A stretch of 9,553 bases of DNA from DSOS01 sp035286585 (lineage in GTDB: Bacteria; Chloroflexota; Anaerolineae; Anaerolineales; UBA4823). The notes under the pieces were generated by a model. It saw only the letters and a list, made by a program, of their open reading frames with translations, searched no databases and had not been told where the DNA came from. The stretch is from the NCBI GenBank assembly GCA_035286585.1, contig DATEDC010000180.1, positions 1-9,553 of the forward strand, read 5' to 3'. This document shows, piece after piece, positions 5,656-9,553 of the stretch (positions are counted from its first letter, which is position 1; the number at the start of each line of letters is the position of its first letter). The position numbers and the translations under genes are program-made.

Positions 5656-7215
5656 CTACTGTCCTGCCCGGGAGCCGCCCCGCGGCGCGAGCACGATTTG
5701 ATCGCCGGGCTGCAGGTCGCCCGCGACGACCTGCGCATAAGACCCGGAGGTAACGCCTAACCTGATCGCGACAGGGACCTCCCGCCCCTCCCGCCAGACA
5801 TATACCACCCGCTGACCGTCAACCAGGCGCAGCGCCTGCCTGGGCACCAGGAGGGCATCCTCCAGTTGGCTGACAATAAGGGTCGCACTGGCGGTCATCC
5901 CCGGCTTCACCATTTCATCGGCGTCGAGCAGCTCGACCTTGACGTTAAAACTCGCCAGTCCACGCGTGGTGTCCGCCACAGCGGGCACCTCGATGACCCT
6001 GCCCCGGTATTCCTTTGCCAGGATGGAGTCAAAGGTCAGCGTCACGGGCTGACCGGGATGGATGCGGTTGATATCTACTTCGGATACCTGGGCTTCCAGG
6101 ATCAGGCGCGACAGGTCGTCCAGGCGAAAGGCCAGCGTACCGGGCTCAACCTGGTCGCCGGGGGTCGCTTCGACCCTCGTGATCACCCCGGAAAAAGGCG
6201 CTGCCAGGCGATCTAATTTCAAAGTGGCCTGGGCGGCAGCCAGGCGCGCCTGAGCCTTAGCGATATCCTCCGCGGGCGGACCGTCTTTGAGCCGCTGCCA
6301 TTCCCGGCGGGCGTCAGCCAGGCGCGCCTCCAGCACGGCCAGCTCGCCCGGGCTGGGGCCGTCCTGCAGGCGTTCCAGCTCGCGCTCGGCCTGGGTCAGC
6401 TCGGCCTTTGCCCGGGCATATTCCGCCTCAGTCTGGGCGAGGTCGGTGGGTTTGGCTGGCTCCAGCAGGCGGTTGTATTTATTCTCCGCCTGCTCATAAG
6501 CGCGTTGAACGCTCAGCAGCTTCAGCTCCAGCCCCTGGAGAATGCTCCTGTAGATTTCCCGGCTTTCCCAGGGAAGGTAGGCGTCCTGCGGCTTGCTGAT
6601 TTTCTTTTCAATGCGCTCGATTTCCCGGCGGGTGTTATTCAACGCGTTCTGTGCAAGCACCAGGTTGGCGTAGGCCTGCTCTATGGCTGCCTGTGGCGGG
6701 GATGTCGTCAGGATGACCAGTCTACGCCCGGCTGCCTCGAGGGCTTTGCGGGCGTTGGCGACCCTGGCCTGGGCTTCGGCCCGCGCGGCTTCCGGGTTCT
6801 GGGCGTCTTCGAGCGCCTGTTGGGCAGCTTCGACCGCTTGCAGTGCCCGGGCGCGCTGCACCTGGGAGAGCTGTAAATCCTCCAGGGCTTTCTGGGCAGC
6901 CAGCGCTTCGACCTGCGCCAGGATGATCGCCTGCGGCAGGGAGGTATGCTCCAGGCTGGCCAATAGCTGCCCTTTCACTACTCGCGCGCCCAAATCCACC
7001 TCCACCCGCTCGACAGTCCCGCTGGTCCCCCAGAACAGGGTGGCGGTCTGGTAAGCGCTGACGACGCCATCTGCGCCGACGGTCACCTCCAGGGCGCCCC
7101 GCCTGGCGGGCTCCAGCGCGATTTCAACCGGCTGCCCCCGCAGCAATCCGGCTGGCGCGCCCTGGCAGGCTGCCAGGGTGAGCAGGGCGACGATCACGAC
7201 AACAACTTTTTTCAT
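5656..7215 (-). CDS. HlyD/MacA-like membrane-fusion (adaptor) lipoprotein
   Basis: This 519-residue paralogue of the downstream adaptor has the same domain order: first lipoyl half (about 50-90), long coiled coil (about 95-335), second lipoyl half (LAAPFSGVI at about 337-345, GDQVEPG), beta-barrel (SEVDINRIHPGQPVTLTFDS) and membrane-proximal domain (VKPGMTASATLIVSQ, LLVPRQAL). Its N-terminus differs: MKKVVVVIVALLTLAACQG is a lipoprotein signal with lipobox L14-A15-A16-C17, so the mature protein is predicted to be lipid-anchored through Cys17 instead of a membrane helix. It is first in the exporter operon, 67 nt ahead of its partner. Its ribosome site is weak (purine-rich GGAAGAAGAAAG, rather far from the ATG). 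The different anchors suggest two co-working adaptors rather than a redundant copy; this is inference. Confidence 0.92.
   Translation of the reverse strand: MKKVVVVIVALLTLAACQGAPAGLLRGQPVEIALEPARRGALEVTVGADGVVSAYQTATLFWGTSGTVERVEVDLGARVVKGQLLASLEHTSLPQAIILAQVEALAAQKALEDLQLSQVQRARALQAVEAAQQALEDAQNPEAARAEAQARVANARKALEAAGRRLVILTTSPPQAAIEQAYANLVLAQNALNNTRREIERIEKKISKPQDAYLPWESREIYRSILQGLELKLLSVQRAYEQAENKYNRLLEPAKPTDLAQTEAEYARAKAELTQAERELERLQDGPSPGELAVLEARLADARREWQRLKDGPPAEDIAKAQARLAAAQATLKLDRLAAPFSGVITRVEATPGDQVEPGTLAFRLDDLSRLILEAQVSEVDINRIHPGQPVTLTFDSILAKEYRGRVIEVPAVADTTRGLASFNVKVELLDADEMVKPGMTASATLIVSQLEDALLVPRQALRLVDGQRVVYVWREGREVPVAIRLGVTSGSYAQVVAGDLQPGDQIVLAPRGGSRAGQ
6235..6390 (-). repeat. 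Two tandem 26-residue DGP units in the lipoprotein adaptor
   Basis: Residues 276-301 (AERELERLQDGPSPGELAVL...) and 302-327 (ARREWQRLKDGPPAEDIAKA...) are in-frame repeats with the same 26-residue period and position as those of the neighbouring adaptor, just before the second lipoyl half. The copies here have diverged more from each other than those in the paralogue, which suggests that the duplication predates the gene duplication and was homogenised later in the other gene. Confidence 0.7.
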
Positions 7216-7277
7216 CGGTTGTATTGCTTTCTTCTTCCAGGGAGGCCTTGCCCTGTGTCGTTAAAAATCATATCCAT

Positions 7278-7328
7278 CCCCGCAACCGGGCTGATCTCCG
7301 CGTGTATCTCCCGATACGGCAAGCGGGG
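7278..7328 (-). promoter_or_regulatory. Foldable 5' leader of the exporter operon with a GNRA-capped hairpin
   Basis: On the minus strand CCCCGC (7328-7323) can pair with GCGGGG (7283-7278). Inside this, GCCG contains a CCG (7319-7317) able to pair with CGG (7288-7286). Separately, GTATC (7317-7313), a GGGA tetraloop (7312-7309) and GATAC (7308-7304) form a perfect 5-bp hairpin; the shared base at 7317 means the two inner pairings compete slightly. The block lies directly after the predicted transcription start, about 60-110 nt before the first adaptor ATG. It matches no riboswitch I recognise. No T-run directly follows. Confidence 0.3.
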
Positions 7329-7337
7329 CAAACGTGT

Positions 7338-7343
7338 ATTATA
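7338..7343 (-). promoter_or_regulatory. Candidate -10 box for the exporter operon
   Basis: Read on the minus strand, 7343-7338 is a perfect TATAAT. The nearest -35-like hexamer, TTTACA at 7362-7357, is only 13 bp away, too close for a normal sigma70 promoter. The promoter would therefore be weak or activator-dependent. The start would be near 7331, giving a leader of roughly 115 nt. Confidence 0.4.
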
Positions 7344-7410
7344 AATCACAAAGCCTTGTAAACGCCGCTGGGCGGGGCAAGATTAAGAAACTCACACCAA
7401 AGTTGAGCAA

Positions 7411-7424
7411 GTGACAACCGTCAC
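7411..7424. promoter_or_regulatory. Candidate CRP/FNR-family binding site (GTGA-N6-TCAC)
   Basis: GTGA (7411-7414), CAACCG, TCAC (7421-7424) is an exact match to the CRP-type core dyad with the standard 6-bp centre; one flank also matches (TCACA). Its centre is about 86 bp upstream of the predicted exporter start, close to positions used by class I activators of this family, and about 213 bp before the GltD-like ATG. No CRP/FNR gene is in the window. A 14-bp dyad can arise by chance, so this is a candidate only. Confidence 0.4.
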
Positions 7425-7493
7425 AGAAACTGGTGACATCTGGGACTGAAATGAAACCACTTTTGTCATTATTATTTTTCCAGCTTAACCAAC

Positions 7494-7573
7494 AGACCTG
7501 GCAGGTTTATCGCGACTTTGGCATGGAAATCCATGCTCTCAACCCATATTTGTGAACGAAACCTGCCAGGTCT
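7494..7573. repeat. 80-bp nested inverted repeat (MITE- or REP-like)
   Basis: AGACCTGGCAGGTTT (7494-7508) and AAACCTGCCAGGTCT (7559-7573) are perfect 15-bp inverted copies. Near the centre of the 50-bp interior is another perfect hairpin, GCATGGA (7521-7527) with TCCATGC (7530-7536). Each outer arm is itself palindromic (ACCTG-N-CAGGT). The element ends 43 nt before the AGGAGG of the GltD-like gene. No matching target duplication is obvious at the ends. Possible readings are a small non-autonomous mobile element, a REP-type palindrome, or paired operator sites. Confidence 0.65.
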
Positions 7574-7630
7574 TTTAAAGGTTTCAAACCGTAGAGCAAT
7601 TAACGGCATCAATGTAGGAGGAAATTCGAG

Positions 7631-9067
7631 ATGCAGGCAATCCCCAGCGACTTTTTAGCCATCGACCGCAAAGCCCGCGCCCGCATCCCGTTCCTGGATG
7701 TAGATCTTCGCGATCCCAGGGAGCGGATTTGTGATTTTGAGGATGTAGTCATCTCCCTGGAGGCGGAAAGGGCGATGCTGGAGGCCTCGCGCTGCGTGCA
7801 CTGCCCCGACCCGGCAGCCTGCGTGACCGCCTGCCCTGCCCATAACGATATCCCCTCAGCCATGTGGCTGATCGAGCAAGGGCGCTTCGTCGAGGCGGCT
7901 CAGCTTTACCGCCAGACCAGCTCCTTGCCGGAGATCTGCGGTCGGGTGTGCCCCCACGAGCAGCTCTGTCAGGGCTCCTGCGTGTGTAATAAAAACCACG
8001 CCCCCGTCCTGACCGGAGCCCTGGAGGCGTTTGTGACCGATTACGCCCGCCGCGTCGAGGGGGTCGCCATCACGGTTGAGGAAAACCATGGCAAGCAGGT
8101 GGCGATCGTGGGAGCCGGTCCCGCGGGGCTGGCTTGCGCCGAACAGTTGGTGCAAAAGGGTTATCAGGTCACGATAATCGACGCCAGGCCCGCTCCTGGC
8201 GGTCTGCTCCTGTACGGCATTCCTAACTTCAAGCTGCCCAAAGAAGTGGTTTCTGCGCGCTGGTCCGACCTTGAAAACGCGGGTGTCCGGTTCGTGGCCA
8301 GCACCTGCATCGGGAAAGACAAAACCATCGACGACCTGTTTGTCGAGGGGTTCCAGGCGGTGTTCGTCGGGGTCGGGACCGGGATCGACGCCCCCATGGA
8401 AGCGCCGGGAGAGGACCTGCCGGGCGTCTACAAAGCCACCGAGTTCCTGATCCGCGCCAACGTTGACCTGGAGCTGCTGCCTGCCGATATGCGCACTCGC
8501 CCGGAGATCGGGCGCAAAGTAGCCGTTATCGGCGGGGGCGATACCGCCTCGGACTGCCTGCGAACCGCGCTGCGCATGGGCGCCGAACAGGTCATCTGCC
8601 TGTACCGCCGCACGGAAAAGGAAATGCCCGGCGGGCGCAAGGACCGCCAGCTGGCGCGCGAAGAAGGCGCTCAATACCAGTTCCTGACCCAACCAGTGAA
8701 ATTCATCCCCGGGCAGGCTGGTCGCCTGGCCCAGATAGAGTGCATCCGCATGGAGCTGGGTGAGCCAGATGCGAAGGGTCGCCGCCGCCCGGTGCCCATC
8801 GAAGGCACGAACTTCATCGTCGAGGCCGATACCGCCATCCTTGCCCTGGGCTACTGGCCCGATCCGGTCATTGGCGAGACCACGCCCGGGCTCGAGACCC
8901 GCAACTGGGGCCTGATCGTCGCCGACCGGGCTACCGGCGCCACCACGCGACCCGGCGTGTTTGCCGGCGGGGATGCGGTTACTGGCCCCGATCTGGTGGT
9001 CACCGCCATGGTCGCCGGGCGCAAAGCCGCGGCTGCCATTCACGCCTACTTACAGGACGGAGATTAA
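7631..9067 (+). CDS. GltD-like NAD(P)H-dependent Fe-S/FAD oxidoreductase (glutamate synthase small-chain family)
   Basis: This 478-residue cytoplasmic protein belongs to the glutamate synthase small-chain family, which moves electrons from NAD(P)H through FAD and [4Fe-4S] clusters to a partner. The N-terminal Fe-S domain has Cys55, 58, 64 and 68 (CVHCPDPAACVTACP) and a second group Cys103, 107, 113 and 117 (CGRVCPHEQLCQGSC). The FAD fold follows at IVGAGPAGLA (159-168), with PGGLLLYGIPNFKLPK (189-204) typical of the family. The NAD(P)H fold is IGGGDTASDC (300-309), and GVFAGGDAVTGP (442-453) closes the FAD site. ATG 7631 has AGGAGG at 9-nt spacing. No glutamate synthase large chain flanks it, so the partner is either encoded elsewhere or is not GltB. 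NfnB-type transhydrogenase or other electron-transfer roles are alternatives. The family is secure, the reaction is not. Confidence 0.93.
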   Translation: MQAIPSDFLAIDRKARARIPFLDVDLRDPRERICDFEDVVISLEAERAMLEASRCVHCPDPAACVTACPAHNDIPSAMWLIEQGRFVEAAQLYRQTSSLPEICGRVCPHEQLCQGSCVCNKNHAPVLTGALEAFVTDYARRVEGVAITVEENHGKQVAIVGAGPAGLACAEQLVQKGYQVTIIDARPAPGGLLLYGIPNFKLPKEVVSARWSDLENAGVRFVASTCIGKDKTIDDLFVEGFQAVFVGVGTGIDAPMEAPGEDLPGVYKATEFLIRANVDLELLPADMRTRPEIGRKVAVIGGGDTASDCLRTALRMGAEQVICLYRRTEKEMPGGRKDRQLAREEGAQYQFLTQPVKFIPGQAGRLAQIECIRMELGEPDAKGRRRPVPIEGTNFIVEADTAILALGYWPDPVIGETTPGLETRNWGLIVADRATGATTRPGVFAGGDAVTGPDLVVTAMVAGRKAAAAIHAYLQDGD

Positions 9068-9553
9068 TTTTCCAAAACCGGGGAGCTGAAAAACTCCAGC
9101 AGCCAGCTTGTGTAGCGCTCGGGCTGGCTCAGGTAAGGGAAGTGACCTACCTTCCCCATGTCGATGGTCCGCGCGCTCGGGTAGGTTTGCTTCATCCGCT
9201 CGCGCAGCGTCTTTTCCACCAGCGGGTCGTTAGAGGCTTCCAGGATCAGCGCCGGGATGCCCAGGGCGCCCACATCTGGCGGCTCGAAAGGCTCGATCAC
9301 GCACTGGTAGCGCCCGGCGACCTGGGCTTTGCTCACCCCTCCGTAGGATATTTCCAGCAGATATGCCAGGACAAGCTCATCATAATTCGCCGCCGGGTAG
9401 ATGGTGTTCCTAAAGCTGTAGCGCAGCACCGCCATCACCAACAACTCCGGCGCATACGGCAGGATGGCTCCGAGCGTGCCATACTTCTCAGCGATCCGGT
9501 CGTTGGGCGGGAGGGTGTTGGCAAACACAGCCCGGCTGACCGCGCCTGGATAT
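9064..9553 (-). CDS. Alpha/beta hydrolase, C-terminal part (5' end beyond the window)
   Basis: The frame is open from the right edge to TAA at 9066-9064, giving about 163 residues. No start is needed inside the window: the residues before the GTG at 9528 (YPGAVSRA) still fit the family, so the true start lies outside. The fragment begins at the segment after the nucleophile strand (YPGAVSRAVFANTLPPND, like the 'R.LVLANT' stretch of these enzymes). It goes through a helical cap-like region rich in Tyr and Leu and ends with PALILEASNDPLV, carrying the likely catalytic Asp, and GHFPYLSQPERY, carrying the catalytic His. The nucleophile serine is off the edge. Likely an esterase or hydrolase of unknown substrate. 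It converges on the GltD-like gene, and the two stop codons overlap. Confidence 0.85.
   Translation of the reverse strand, partial: YPGAVSRAVFANTLPPNDRIAEKYGTLGAILPYAPELLVMAVLRYSFRNTIYPAANYDELVLAYLLEISYGGVSKAQVAGRYQCVIEPFEPPDVGALGIPALILEASNDPLVEKTLRERMKQTYPSARTIDMGKVGHFPYLSQPERYTSWLLEFFSSPVLEN

Larger units (their letters stand above)
7216..7630. other. 415-bp divergent regulatory spacer without a gene
   Basis: This stretch separates the exporter operon (minus) from the GltD-like gene (plus). I see no credible coding frame. From left to right it holds a foldable exporter leader (7278-7328), a minus-strand -10 box (7338-7343), a GTGA-N6-TCAC dyad (7411-7424), an AT-rich segment (about 7461-7480), and an 80-bp nested inverted repeat (7494-7573). 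The ribosome site AGGAGG (7616-7621) of the plus-strand gene closes it. No clear plus-strand promoter is visible. The best is TTGTGA (7550-7555) with TTTAAA (7574-7579) at 18-bp spacing, which would place the -35 partly over the repeat element. Confidence 0.6.

Noticed and set aside
5656..7215. Naming the adaptors macA and the permease/ATPase macB
   Set aside because: The family resemblance is clear, but lengths, the split ATPase/permease and the double adaptor differ from MacAB, and the substrate is unknown, so a gene symbol would over-claim.
7225..7262. Possible c-di-GMP-I riboswitch before the exporter operon (minus strand has CACAGGGCAAGGC)
   Set aside because: Only the opening CAGGGCAA resembles the class. 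The later conserved segments and second stem are missing, and too little sequence remains before the ATG.
7856..9043. Long minus-strand open frame (395 codons) opposite the GltD-like gene
   Set aside because: The opposite strand carries clear Fe-S, FAD and NAD(P)H motifs; this frame has no recognisable domain and is a GC-driven shadow.

Overview
The window comes from a GC-rich bacterium. Long, alanine-rich membrane-fusion proteins with a repeated 'DGP' element, a split MacB-type ABC exporter, a PatB/MalY-type lyase and repeat-filled intergenic spaces suggest a Chloroflexota (Anaerolineae-like) genome. That placement is inferred from protein style and is not shown by any marker gene. No rRNA, tRNA, CRISPR array or complete mobile element is visible.

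Layout. Positions 1-94 (minus) hold the first 31 codons of a probable IS1182-like transposase that runs off the left edge. A consensus sigma70-type promoter at 181-207, with an inverted repeat over its start site, drives cutA (318-647, plus). A patB/malY-like PLP-dependent C-S lyase follows (724-1902, plus), probably in the same transcript. A convergent spacer (1903-2127) carries an 89-bp imperfect palindrome. Next is a tightly packed minus-strand operon read from right to left: a lipoprotein membrane-fusion protein (5656-7215), a membrane-anchored paralogue of it (4038-5588), a MacB-type ATPase (3358-4035) and a MacB/FtsX-type permease (2128-3354). Gaps are 67, 2 and 3 nt. The 415-bp divergent spacer 7216-7630 contains a possible -10 box and a foldable leader for the exporter operon, a perfect GTGA-N6-TCAC site of CRP/FNR type, and an 80-bp nested inverted repeat just upstream of the plus-strand gene. 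That gene (7631-9067) encodes a GltD-like Fe-S/FAD/NAD(P)H oxidoreductase with no large subunit beside it. The right edge holds the C-terminal part of an alpha/beta hydrolase on the minus strand (9064 to the edge). Its stop codon and the GltD-like stop share the palindrome TTAA.

How the genes fit together. The four-gene exporter is one machine: two different adaptor proteins, one ATPase and one permease, probably exporting or extracting a lipid, peptide or hydrophobic compound. The substrate cannot be read from sequence. The oxidoreductase is divergent from it and may share regulatory DNA. CutA and the C-S lyase have no obvious functional tie beyond possible co-transcription. Nothing here is clearly a new defence or biosynthetic system. 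The most notable features are the duplicated adaptors and the structured intergenic DNA at 7216-7630.
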